Of a stretch of 35,815 nucleotides of DNA, positions 29,623-35,815 are shown piece after piece. The notes beneath the pieces were generated by a model that saw only the letters and a program-made list of their open reading frames with translations, did no database searches and was not told the DNA's origin. The DNA lies in IMG/VR virus record IMGVR_UViG_3300044632_001245, positions 1-35,815 of that record; one strand, written 5' to 3'. The position numbers were made by a program, and so were the translations under genes. Origin of the DNA: a virus. The stretch's first letter is position 1, and each line of letters begins with the position of its first letter.

Positions 29623-31373
29623 GTTGAATTTGCCTTGACATCAAAGCGTCTCATCATTTTTCGCCACGGCCTTACCGCGCGCCCTGCACTTTCCTGCGGG
29701 GGGCGTAGCCCCATTCGCTCGCGCACGACTTCCAACAAAACAAACGCCGCGTCGGCGATGTCGGGGGATTTTCCCATCCGCGCCTTCATGTCGCTCTTCG
29801 GCTCCACGCACAACTTCATGCCCCCTGATTTTCGAGTCTCGTAGTTTCTTGCCGTCATCTCCTGGGCAAGGTCCGAGTTAATCCCGCGCAGTTGTCCGTT
29901 CTGCAAATACTCTTTCGCGCCGAACCACAGCTCTGTGACTCGATTCACATATTTGTCCCCAGCCTTCGTGGGGTCGTAGGCCGACAGCGAGCGGTCGCTC
30001 GGAGAGCCCCCGAAATGCACGCGCAAAAAATCATTCGACCCCAGCACGCGGGAAAGGGCGTCACAGAACGGCACTCCGCCACCTGTCACATCGACGCCGA
30101 GATGGTAGGGCTCCACCCGCTCGCGCCGCAAAATCTTTGCAATCTTCTCGGCCACCTGGAATGTGCGCGGGTCTGACGATGAAGCGTCGTCCTCAATAAA
30201 ATGGAATGTATCAAATGATACCTGCTCAATGCCGTCTCGGTTCAGGCCATACGACCCAATGAACAGCACGCAGCGGTCGCCACCAGAAACAAACGAAGGG
30301 TCCACGCCCGCGATCCGCGTCGTCGCGCCTTGCCAGACCGGAGGCTGGTCCGCTTTGAATTTGACGATTTCCGTTTCGGAGTAGATCGCCTTGCTCACGC
30401 CCTGCGGAGCCCAAAACCCTCGGTAGTCGCGCCAGAACATCGGAGAGTCTTCCCCTAACCTATCGACCGCTTCCTCGATTTTTTCCCATTTCTGAATCGG
30501 CCACAGGTTTTCCCTCGCGAGGTAATTCGGATTCCGCATCGCATCAAAATGCAAGCACACCCCACCAAGCTTCGTCTCCCACCTGTCGTCGTTGACCGAG
30601 ATTGCTCCCCAGCCCGCAGTCGGCTCCACGAATTTTCCAAATGGATCGTAATATGAAACGGGGTTTGCCGCCGCGCAGATGTGGAGAATGGCGTTGTTCG
30701 CGAGGTTCGACATCGCGGTGTCCAAAAGAGAATGCGATAGCTCGGACAACTCATCCGCCGCTAGAAAGACTCGCGGCGCTTTCATGCCGCGCATCTTGCC
30801 CGTCACCTCATTCGTCTTCTTGGCTTCAGCGGGGATGAGATACACGCCTGCCTGCTCCATGCGAACCTTGTCGCGCATCACATAGATCGCCGGAGTCGGC
30901 GTGTCCGTGAGCTTCGCCGGAGCGACAGGCGCAATCGCAGGCCAGTAGCGGGCCACCGCGCCCCAAACACGCTTCTTGGAATCACGAATCGAGGTCGAGG
31001 TCAGGAGCCCGAGCGTGTGATACGGCGCAGCGAGCCAATTCAAAAGAATCCACACCGCCATGAAATCTGATTTGCCCGACGAGCCGCAGCCAGCGAAGCC
31101 CACGAACTGCGAGTAGCAGCACTCATAGAGCATATCCTCGGCCCACGGGTGCCAGATAAACGGCTCCGATTTCTTGGAGAAAAACATCATCGCCGCGCGC
31201 TTGAAATTTTCCTCTCGCGGCGTCCCGTCTTTTGCTAGGGCTCGATACGCATGAAGCTCGATCGTCCAATCCGCGGTGCCCGGAGGATAAACATATCCAT
31301 AGCGAACGACGCTGTTTTTTGGGATCGGGGTTTTTCCGTCATCGACAAAAATCCCAAACTTTTTTTGAACCAT
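29604..31373 (-). CDS. terL: Terminase large subunit, 589 aa
   Basis: A 589-residue packaging motor. The ATPase has a Walker A-type GCGSSGKS at residues 95-102, a Walker B-type VFLAADE at 202-208, and a TSTS-type coupling segment at about 125. The nuclease has acidic residues at expected places: D358 (AGVDPSF), D428 (LGVDVTGG) and D538/D541 (SPDIADA). It would cut and pump phage DNA through the portal into the prohead. The gene starts the late minus-strand block and follows an A/T-rich intergenic region. Unusually, it is separated from portal by about 13 kb of fibre and lysis genes, and no small subunit is recognised next to it. Confidence 0.9.
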   Translation of the reverse strand: MVQKKFGIFVDDGKTPIPKNSVVRYGYVYPPGTADWTIELHAYRALAKDGTPREENFKRAAMMFFSKKSEPFIWHPWAEDMLYECCYSQFVGFAGCGSSGKSDFMAVWILLNWLAAPYHTLGLLTSTSIRDSKKRVWGAVARYWPAIAPVAPAKLTDTPTPAIYVMRDKVRMEQAGVYLIPAEAKKTNEVTGKMRGMKAPRVFLAADELSELSHSLLDTAMSNLANNAILHICAAANPVSYYDPFGKFVEPTAGWGAISVNDDRWETKLGGVCLHFDAMRNPNYLARENLWPIQKWEKIEEAVDRLGEDSPMFWRDYRGFWAPQGVSKAIYSETEIVKFKADQPPVWQGATTRIAGVDPSFVSGGDRCVLFIGSYGLNRDGIEQVSFDTFHFIEDDASSSDPRTFQVAEKIAKILRRERVEPYHLGVDVTGGGVPFCDALSRVLGSNDFLRVHFGGSPSDRSLSAYDPTKAGDKYVNRVTELWFGAKEYLQNGQLRGINSDLAQEMTARNYETRKSGGMKLCVEPKSDMKARMGKSPDIADAAFVLLEVVRERMGLRPPQESAGRAVRPWRKMMRRFDVKANSTCLLEV

Positions 31374-31424
31374 TCTGGGGGAAAGTAGGTCTAACTTGGG
31401 GAAGAGTCAAAATCAATTTTACAT

Positions 31425-31453
31425 AAAATAAATGCTTTCAACTGTTTGTGCAA
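31425..31453 (-). promoter_or_regulatory. Possible promoter of terminase gene
   Basis: On the minus strand TTGCAC, a 17-nt spacer and TATTTT lie roughly 50-80 nt before the terminase start. The surrounding sequence is A/T-rich and offers several alternatives, such as TTGAAA or TTGATT. The match is moderate and the assignment tentative. Confidence 0.35.
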
Positions 31454-31473
31454 TTTTCAACACGATTTCGAGC

Positions 31474-31546
31474 CCCGTAGGCTCCGCATTTTTTTGCCCC
31501 AAATTTCTTGGGGGAAAATCTAAACTCTCCTACGCAAGCCTACGGG
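31474..31546. repeat. Inverted repeat CCCGTAGGCT / AGCCTACGGG
   Basis: Perfect 10-bp arms at 31474-31483 and 31537-31546, 53 bp apart, flank the left arm of the larger inverted repeat. An attachment-site core or regulator site upstream of the recombinase is possible; no matching host sequence is available to test this. Confidence 0.6.
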
Positions 31547-31626
31547 TTTTTTCTTTCGGGTTGTATACAGTTGTGCAAGGTTATTACACCTTTTCCCCAA
31601 CTTTCCCCCAAGTTTTTGGGGCAAAA
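31492..31626. repeat. About 25-bp inverted repeat, each arm also a hairpin
   Basis: The left arm 31492-31517 and right arm 31602-31626 are reverse complements apart from the middle 3-4 bases. Each arm also contains CCCCAA...TTGGGG, which can fold on itself. Together with the boxes and the 10-bp repeat it makes this 288-bp region, which holds no gene, the most structured in the window. Confidence 0.7.
31579..31590 (-). promoter_or_regulatory. Copy of the late GGTGTAATAACC element in the divergent region
   Basis: The minus strand reads GGTGTAATAACC followed by TTGCACAACTG. No -35-like hexamer is present at the proper distance, so this copy may be a regulator-binding site or a weak promoter directed toward terminase, about 210 nt before its start. 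Confidence 0.45.
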
Positions 31627-31661
31627 GTGAGCAACAAAACGAACAACCAAAACACCGAAAA

Positions 31662-32873
31662 ATGAAAATCCGAACCGACAAAATTGACGACGCGACCAGC
31701 GTAATGAAATGCGGGCACATTCAAGTCCGCGTGAAAAAATCCACGCACGGCGGCTACACGCGGCACCGCCTCTCCTGGCGCGTGGGAAAGAAAGGACATC
31801 GCCGCGACTACTCGGACGAGACTGCCGCGCTCGCCGAAGCAGAGCGCATCGTAAAAAATCTCGTGAAGAGTGACGGGGCCGCCACGGGCTTGAGTGGCGA
31901 GGATGTCTTTTACTTCACCGAATGCGCTCGCAAGCTCGGCAAGACACCGATGCACGCGGCAGTGGAGTTCTATCTGAAGTTCCACGAATACACGGACCGC
32001 AATCCGAAAACCTTCACCGAGGTCTTCGACCTGTTTTACAAAAAGAGCGAGGAACGAAAACTCTCCGACCGCTACTACCAGACGCTCCGCCACCACCGCA
32101 ATGTGTGGGAGCCGGAGTTCGGGAGCCGGTTCATCGACACGATCGCGCCCGAGGAGTATCTGAACTTTTTGAACCGATCGCCCAAATACTCGGATCGCTC
32201 GAAATACAATTTATTCGGAACGCTCTCAACGATCCTTCGGTTCGCGAGAAAACAACGCTTCATCTCCGAGGACAAAGTGGAGATCGAAGCGAACTTTGGG
32301 AAACTAAACGCGACGACTCCCGAATACTACACGCCGGAGGAACTCTGCCGGTTGTTCATTGTCGCTCCGAAATACTACCTGCCTTATCTGGCACTGATGG
32401 CGTTTGGCGGGACGCGTAGCGCGGAAGCGAGTCACAAAAAACTCAAATACCGAAATGTGCTTTTCGAGGAGAAGATGATCCGCCTCGGACCGGAGATCAC
32501 CAAAACCCGCACAGGGCGAACCATCGACATCCCCGATAATCTGGCGGCATGGCTGCAAGAGTTCGGAGGAAAGAGCGAGGACTCCATTTTCCCGAGATCA
32601 AAAGTTTTCCCTCTCGCGGAGGAAAAATTAAAGGCCGTCGGGGTGACTACCAAGAGCAATGCCCTGCGCCATTCATTTTGCTCCTACCATTTGGCGCTTC
32701 ACCGCAGCGCCTCGCACACCGCAGAGGTCGCGGGTAACTCGCCGCGTATGCTCAACGAGCACTACAAGGCCCTCGTGAGCCGCATCGCGGCAGAAGATTG
32801 GTTCTCGATCACGCCCGAAAAAGTAAGGTGTTTTGCTAAGGAAAAATCCCTTGACGGGTTAATAACTTGGTAG
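31662..32873 (+). CDS. int: Tyrosine recombinase (integrase), 403 aa
   Basis: A 403-residue protein. The N-terminal part (QVRVKKSTHGGYTRHRLSWR) looks like an arm-binding domain. A SAM-like core-binding domain lies at about 115-205, and the catalytic domain follows from about 220. Candidate catalytic residues are R252 (FGGTRSAEA), K281 (TKTRTGR), R336 (NALRHSF) and the nucleophile Y368 (NEHYKAL). The two usual histidines are replaced by N333 and N359 (AGNSPRML). I recall this G-N-S-P...H-Y ending as frequent in Verrucomicrobiota/Planctomycetes integrases. It would integrate or excise the phage at a host att site. The leader is G-poor and lacks a ribosome-binding site. It diverges from terminase. 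Confidence 0.85.
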   Translation: MKIRTDKIDDATSVMKCGHIQVRVKKSTHGGYTRHRLSWRVGKKGHRRDYSDETAALAEAERIVKNLVKSDGAATGLSGEDVFYFTECARKLGKTPMHAAVEFYLKFHEYTDRNPKTFTEVFDLFYKKSEERKLSDRYYQTLRHHRNVWEPEFGSRFIDTIAPEEYLNFLNRSPKYSDRSKYNLFGTLSTILRFARKQRFISEDKVEIEANFGKLNATTPEYYTPEELCRLFIVAPKYYLPYLALMAFGGTRSAEASHKKLKYRNVLFEEKMIRLGPEITKTRTGRTIDIPDNLAAWLQEFGGKSEDSIFPRSKVFPLAEEKLKAVGVTTKSNALRHSFCSYHLALHRSASHTAEVAGNSPRMLNEHYKALVSRIAAEDWFSITPEKVRCFAKEKSLDGLITW

Positions 32874-32906
32874 AAGGTTGCTGATGCCGGTAACACGGTA
32901 TTAACC
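32857..32906. repeat. Operator-like inverted repeat before the ribbon-helix-helix gene
   Basis: GGTTAATA at 32857-32864 and TATTAACC at 32899-32906 form perfect 8-bp arms, overlapping the end of the recombinase gene and the intergenic stretch. A weak TTGCTG...TATTAA promoter match includes the right arm. This may be a site for the RHH protein coded directly downstream. Confidence 0.5.
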
Positions 32907-32934
32907 AAAACAACCAAACAACTGAAAGACTAAA

Positions 32935-33225
32935 ATGCCAAATCAACTCAAACAAGGTTCACTCCGCGTCTCGTATGTGGAAGAGATAGAAGTTCACAAA
33001 GCCATGAAAATCCTTGCGGCCACGCAGGGCGTGACAATCAGCGCCTTGACCCGCAAAGCCACCGAGCAATTCCTAAAACAAGAAGACCCTAGCGGCGTCC
33101 TCCGCTCGTCCGCCAAAAAACTTGCTCAAAAACAAGGCGCTACCGCCAACGAGCGGTTGGAGGAAAACATGGACCCCGAGATCATCCAACTTGCCAAGCA
33201 CCTCCAGAAGCAATTCAAGAAATAG
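32935..33225 (+). CDS. Ribbon-helix-helix DNA-binding protein, 96 aa
   Basis: A 96-residue protein. Residues 9-47 (SLRVSYVEEIEVHKAMKILA, then GVTISALTRKATEQFL) fit a ribbon-helix-helix fold: a beta strand with alternating residues followed by two helices. The C-terminal half is a basic helical extension. RHH dimers usually bind short inverted repeats and repress promoters. The inverted repeat at 32857-32906 and the boxes upstream of the recombinase are candidate targets. The leader is A/C-rich (AACCAAAACAACCAAACAAC) without an evident ribosome-binding site. Confidence 0.75.
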   Translation: MPNQLKQGSLRVSYVEEIEVHKAMKILAATQGVTISALTRKATEQFLKQEDPSGVLRSSAKKLAQKQGATANERLEENMDPEIIQLAKHLQKQFKK

Positions 33226-33270
33226 TTTCCCGCAGAACAAAACCATGCTCATCAGAGCCTAAAACCCCAA

Positions 33271-33294
33271 AGTAATAACCTAACAACCTCAAAC
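33271..33294 (+). promoter_or_regulatory. Plus-strand copy of the late/leader element
   Basis: AGTAATAACCTAACAACCTC lies 5-28 nt before ATG 33299. It matches the minus-strand elements but lacks a -35-like hexamer, so a leader or regulator-site role is as likely as a promoter. Confidence 0.5.
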
Positions 33295-33298
33295 ATAT

Positions 33299-33481
33299 AT
33301 GACGATTCAGATAACCCTCACAAACGCATCCTCCACCTCGCTCCTCTCCTTGGCGCGGTTCGTGGATTCAACGCCCGAAAAGCTGGCTCTGCTTTTCGTG
33401 GAAGACGGTGTGCGTGCTTATGAGGATCAACCCGAAGAACTCAAAGCCAGCCTGAATGGAGAAGAAACCAGCGAACCCTAA
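33299..33481 (+). CDS. Small protein upstream of second RHH gene, 60 aa
   Basis: A 60-residue protein starting MTIQITLTNASSTSLLSLAR, with a strand followed by two helices (RFVDSTPEKLALLFVEDGVR, acidic end). The shape is compatible with a small helix-rich or RHH-like protein, but no family is recognised. It overlaps the next small gene by 26 nt in another frame. The acidic tail suggests it may pair with the basic partner downstream. Confidence 0.6.
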   Translation: MTIQITLTNASSTSLLSLARFVDSTPEKLALLFVEDGVRAYEDQPEELKASLNGEETSEP

Positions 33482-33605
33482 ACTCATTCGATCCTTCCCC
33501 TCCGATCCAGACCTCGAAAGGGGTCTGGCTCGTGAGAAGGACAAAACCGGAATGTCGGTATCCGCGATTATTCGCGAAGCCCTCAGAAAATTCCTCGGAC
33601 TATGA
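33456..33605 (+). CDS. Tiny ribbon-helix-helix protein, 49 aa
   Basis: A 49-residue frame from ATG 33456 to TGA 33605. The segment RSFPSDPDLERGLAREKDKT is followed by GMSVSAIIREALRKFLGL, the pattern of a minimal ribbon-helix-helix protein (strand, helix, S-x-S-A-I-I-R-E-A-L helix). It fits a chain of overlapping genes: 26-nt overlap with the previous frame and an ATGA junction with the next. It probably dimerises and binds DNA. Confidence 0.7.
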   Translation: MEKKPANPKLIRSFPSDPDLERGLAREKDKTGMSVSAIIREALRKFLGL

Positions 33606-33904
33606 CCACCATGATTATTGATTGCCGCTCGTTCACCGCGACCCCGCTCGGGGAAGGAAGAGTGCGGTTGGAAATCGCGGGAGCGGCAGCGGGCAAACGC
33701 GACCCGAACCAAACATACAGCGCCTCGGAGGTCGTGAAACGACTTTCGGAACTGATGGGAAAAGAAGTCCACCGCAACTGCCTCGTTTATTGGCGAGACA
33801 ACCTCGGACTCCCTTACAAAAAACTCGGCCCTCGAAAATTTCTCTACCAGGAAAGCGAGATTGCGCGTTGGGCCAACGGGAGGACTTCGCTTTTCAATCT
33901 ATGA
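33602..33904 (+). CDS. Excisionase-like helix-turn-helix protein, 100 aa
   Basis: A 100-residue protein. Residues 38-94 (QTYSASEVVKRLSELMGKEV, then WRDNLGLPYKKLGPRKFLYQ, then SEIARWANG) resemble the winged helix-turn-helix of excisionase/HTH_17 proteins. Those begin with an S/A-x-E helix and end with a G-x-x-x-x-Y wing and W. An excision or regulatory role near the recombinase is plausible. It is linked to both neighbours by ATGA overlaps. A role as a small terminase subunit cannot be excluded. Confidence 0.68.
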   Translation: MTTMIIDCRSFTATPLGEGRVRLEIAGAAAGKRDPNQTYSASEVVKRLSELMGKEVHRNCLVYWRDNLGLPYKKLGPRKFLYQESEIARWANGRTSLFNL

Positions 33905-34245
33905 AGCGGATCAATTCACGCGCCAAAGGCGCACGGGGCGAGCGAGAGCTTGCCGGATTTTTGACGGAACAGGGGTTCCCCGCGAAGCGTGGGGTTCAGT
34001 TCTCGCAAGGGCGCTTCGGTCTGACCGAAAGCGATGTCGTGTGCGACTCTCTGCCGCTGCATATCGAGTGCAAGCGGGTGGAGGCGGGGAACCCCTACCA
34101 GTGGCTCTCCCAAGCCCAGCGCGACGCAAAGCCAGGGAAAATTCCCGTCGTTTTCCACAAGCGCAACGACCACGAATGGATCGTGGTTCTCTCCGCCGAA
34201 AAATTTATCGAAATCCTCCGCGAGTCTTCTTTAGTGAATGAGTAA
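33901..34245 (+). CDS. PD-(D/E)XK nuclease, Holliday-junction-resolvase-like, 114 aa
   Basis: A 114-residue protein. SRAKGARGERELAGFL with E14, then ESDVV with D45 and HIECKRVE with E56-x-K58 form the PD-(D/E)XK core (E ... D ... ExK). GNPYQWLSQAQRDAKPGKIP is usual for phage resolvase-like members. It would cut branched DNA or other structured substrates during replication or packaging. The ATG overlaps the previous stop; a longer upstream frame starting at 33622 runs out of frame through the preceding gene and is rejected. Confidence 0.8.
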   Translation: MKRINSRAKGARGERELAGFLTEQGFPAKRGVQFSQGRFGLTESDVVCDSLPLHIECKRVEAGNPYQWLSQAQRDAKPGKIPVVFHKRNDHEWIVVLSAEKFIEILRESSLVNE

Positions 34246-34534
34246 TAACCGCATAACCTCGATTCTTGAAACTGCCCTGGAAGTGACCAGTGGCGACCGT
34301 CGCCGCGATTACGACCGAGCCAAGCCCAACCATGAGCGGATCGCGGCGCACTGGAACGCCTACATCCAGTCGCGCAAAGACCCGAACGCCCCGCTTTCGG
34401 CTCTGGATGTGGCCCACCTGATGATCCTCCTCAAGGTTGCTCGGGCTGTTTATACGCCGACTCGCGATTCCTATGTGGACATCGCCGGTTACGCCCGATG
34501 CTCGGCGCAAATTGCGGGCTTCGAGGAGGAATGA
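34238..34534 (+). CDS. DUF6378-like phage protein, 98 aa
   Basis: A 98-residue protein with the features of DUF6378: ILETALEVTSGDRRRDYDRA, NHERIAAHWNAYIQSR, LDVAHLMILLKVARAV and RDSYVDIAGYARCSAQIAG. The family is common in phages, mostly near replication genes, and has unknown function. A MazG/nucleotide-hydrolase-like helical fold has been considered for similar proteins, but this is uncertain. The start overlaps the nuclease gene by 8 nt. The first codons contain another copy of the GTAATAACC-n-CATAACC element (34241-34260). Confidence 0.78.
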   Translation: MSNNRITSILETALEVTSGDRRRDYDRAKPNHERIAAHWNAYIQSRKDPNAPLSALDVAHLMILLKVARAVYTPTRDSYVDIAGYARCSAQIAGFEEE

Positions 34535-35815
34535 GGTTCTCCCTCTACCCCTTTCAAAAAGACGCCGTAGAAGCCAACCTGCGAAGCCTCGACGCCAACG
34601 GGGCCTCGCTGGAGGCAACCGGATGCGGCGGGGGTAAAACAATCATCGCCTGCGAAGTGGCGCGGCGCTACGGGCTACCCGTGGGAGTCGTCTGCCCAAA
34701 GAGCGTCAAAGCCAAGTGGCAAGCCACTCTGGAGGCTTTTGGCATCGAGCCGGTGTTCGTTGAAAACCCTGAAAAGCTCCGTGCTGGAAACACCCCATGG
34801 GTCAAAAAGTCAGGCAAAGATTTTAAGTGGACTCCTGAAACACTCCTCCTGGTCGTTGACGAAGTTCATATGTTCGCGGGCTACAAAAGCACGAACAGCA
34901 AGATGCTCGAAGCGGCTCCCTACCGCACGCTGATGCTGTCAGCAACGGCGGCGGAAAGCCCGCTTCGCATGAAAGCGATCGGCTCCAAGCTCGGCCTGTT
35001 TCACCCTAGGGCGTTCTGGGGCTGGGTGCGAAACATGGGCGCGGAGAACGGACGCTGGGGCGGGCTCGAATGGGACCCGAAGACCACGCACAACAAACTT
35101 CGCATGGAATACCTGCACTACTCGATTTTCACGACGCGGGGGAACCGCACTCCTGACGAAGTCTTAGCCGATCAACTTCCCGAACTCCGGCTCTGCGACG
35201 AGCCGATCCATCTTTCAAGCGAAGACCGCGACGAAATCCTCAAGCTCTATTCGGAGATGATCGACATTGAAGACCCCGCCGCCGTTAAAAATCTCCGGCA
35301 GAGACAAGCGATCGAACTCATCAAAGTCCCCTACCTTGTGGAGCGAGCGAAAGAGATCGTTGAGGAGGGCGGGAGCGTCGTGCTTTTTCTCAATTTCCAC
35401 GAGTCGATCGACAAAGCCGCCGCGCTACTGGGTGAGATGTCGGAGACGATTGACGGCAGGGTGTCGCAGGAATTGCGACAGGGTAGCCGCGATAGATTTC
35501 AAGCCAATGTTCTGCGTTGTCTCGTTGTCCAAATCGGAGCCGGAGGTCAATCCATCGACCTCCACGACACCCACGGGAATGCCCCGAGGACGGCCCTTCT
35601 TTGCCCGCAATTCAGCGGAACGGCGGAGGAACAAGCCATCGGGCGGGTGCGGCGGGTCGGGGCTAAAAATCGCGCTCTGGCGTTGCGCCTCTACGCGCCA
35701 GGAACAGTCGAGCAAGCCGCCCTGCACCTCACGCGCCACAAGCGAGAAAACCAGCAAATTTTGAACGAAGGAATTATGACACAGGAAACCAACCGCGATA
35801 TTGCAGAGGTGTCGA
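34531..35815 (+). CDS. Superfamily 2 DEVH-type helicase, N-terminal part (runs off right edge)
   Basis: A reading frame opens at ATG 34531 and is still open at 35815, giving 428 visible residues. The start overlaps the DUF6378 stop (ATGA) and is preceded by a strong GAGGAGGA. Motifs in order: SLYPFQKDAV (Q-like), Walker A GCGGGKT at 31-37, DEVH at 110-113, SAT at 137-139, and motif VI QAIGRVRRVG at 368-377. The gene encodes a DNA helicase/translocase of the kind phages use in replication or recombination. The missing C-terminus lies beyond the window; a SNF2-like identity is possible. Confidence 0.85.
   Translation, partial: MRFSLYPFQKDAVEANLRSLDANGASLEATGCGGGKTIIACEVARRYGLPVGVVCPKSVKAKWQATLEAFGIEPVFVENPEKLRAGNTPWVKKSGKDFKWTPETLLLVVDEVHMFAGYKSTNSKMLEAAPYRTLMLSATAAESPLRMKAIGSKLGLFHPRAFWGWVRNMGAENGRWGGLEWDPKTTHNKLRMEYLHYSIFTTRGNRTPDEVLADQLPELRLCDEPIHLSSEDRDEILKLYSEMIDIEDPAAVKNLRQRQAIELIKVPYLVERAKEIVEEGGSVVLFLNFHESIDKAAALLGEMSETIDGRVSQELRQGSRDRFQANVLRCLVVQIGAGGQSIDLHDTHGNAPRTALLCPQFSGTAEEQAIGRVRRVGAKNRALALRLYAPGTVEQAALHLTRHKRENQQILNEGIMTQETNRDIAEVS

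Larger units (their letters stand above)
31375..31612. repeat. Five CTTGGGGGAAA-like boxes between terminase and recombinase
   Basis: Copies at 31375-31385 (CTGGGGGAAAG), 31395-31404 (CTTGGGGAAG) and 31507-31518 (CTTGGGGGAAAA) lie on the plus strand; 31591-31601 (GTTGGGGAAAA) and 31602-31612 (CTTGGGGGAAA) lie on the minus strand. Repetition in one short divergent intergenic region suggests binding sites for a phage regulator or the recombinase. Confidence 0.6.
204..35011. repeat. Dispersed 8-bp palindrome CCCTAGGG, ten copies
   Basis: Perfect copies begin at 204, 1011, 4329, 10388, 17461, 19311, 22930, 27373, 28716 and 35004. About 0.5 would be expected by chance in random sequence of this length (35.8 kb / 65,536). 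Nine are in coding DNA, in at least two reading frames, and one is in the hairpin after the capsid gene. Both strand blocks carry it. Confidence 0.75.

Noticed and set aside
31374-31661. tRNA gene or tRNA fragment serving as attachment site
   Set aside because: The region has hairpins, but no cloverleaf, T-loop GTTCGAATC-like segment or CCA end was recognised.
1-35815. CRISPR array
   Set aside because: No regularly spaced direct repeats of 24-40 bp. Repeats found are coding collagen or coiled-coil units and short dispersed motifs.
1-35815. HIP1-type GCGATCGC overuse
   Set aside because: GATCG-containing words are common but mostly follow codon use in GC-rich genes. I could not show an excess of the full octamer by eye.

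Overview
The window is part of a temperate, podovirus-like double-stranded DNA phage or prophage. Two blocks diverge from an intergenic region at 31374-31661. A long minus-strand block of late genes (31373 down to position 1) encodes packaging, tail fibre, lysis, head, tail and ejection proteins. A short plus-strand block (31662 to the right edge) encodes a tyrosine recombinase, small DNA-binding proteins, a nuclease, a DUF6378-like protein and a superfamily 2 helicase. Both edges cut genes. No tRNA, rRNA, CRISPR, insertion sequence or reverse transcriptase was seen. The host is not shown directly. The recombinase has a G-N-S-P...H-Y ending that I associate with Verrucomicrobiota/Planctomycetes elements, so that host group is a tentative inference.

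Late block in order of transcription: terminase large subunit (31373-29604); a fibre cluster of eleven genes (29583-20733) with a BppU-like protein, three collagen-like proteins, a pair of coiled-coil paralogues, a tail-fibre assembly protein, a DUF6065-like protein and a leucine-rich-repeat protein; a lysis cassette (20528-19306) with a coiled-coil membrane protein, a lipoprotein, a holin-like protein and an M15 endolysin; a mixed group (metallophosphoesterase, helix-turn-helix protein, HExxH peptidase, glycosyltransferase-like protein); the head genes (portal, HNH-like, zinc ribbon, scaffold, major capsid); the tail genes (nozzle, a small fibre-like protein, an unusual multi-repeat adaptor); a cupin-like protein; and internal virion/ejection proteins running off the left edge. 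Genes are packed tightly, with many ATGA, TAATG or directly abutting stop/start junctions.

Transcription appears to be re-initiated inside the late block. Six minus-strand sites carry a -35-like hexamer (TTGACT, TTGCCT, TTGAAA and similar), a 16-17 nt spacer and the same TAATAA -10-like hexamer, usually inside a longer element close to GGTGTAATAACC-n-CATAACC. The capsid gene has its own TTGACT-17-TATTAC promoter just downstream of an intrinsic terminator, so it looks like an insulated unit. Leaders after these sites are G-poor and rich in AACC, whereas genes inside operons rely on overlapping stop/start codons.

Most interesting points: the recurring promoter/leader element; ten copies of the 8-bp palindrome CCCTAGGG; a head-tail adaptor that seems to contain several copies of the helical adaptor core; a cluster of inverted repeats and CTTGGGGGAAA boxes between the recombinase and terminase; and modular fibre genes that share terminal domains.
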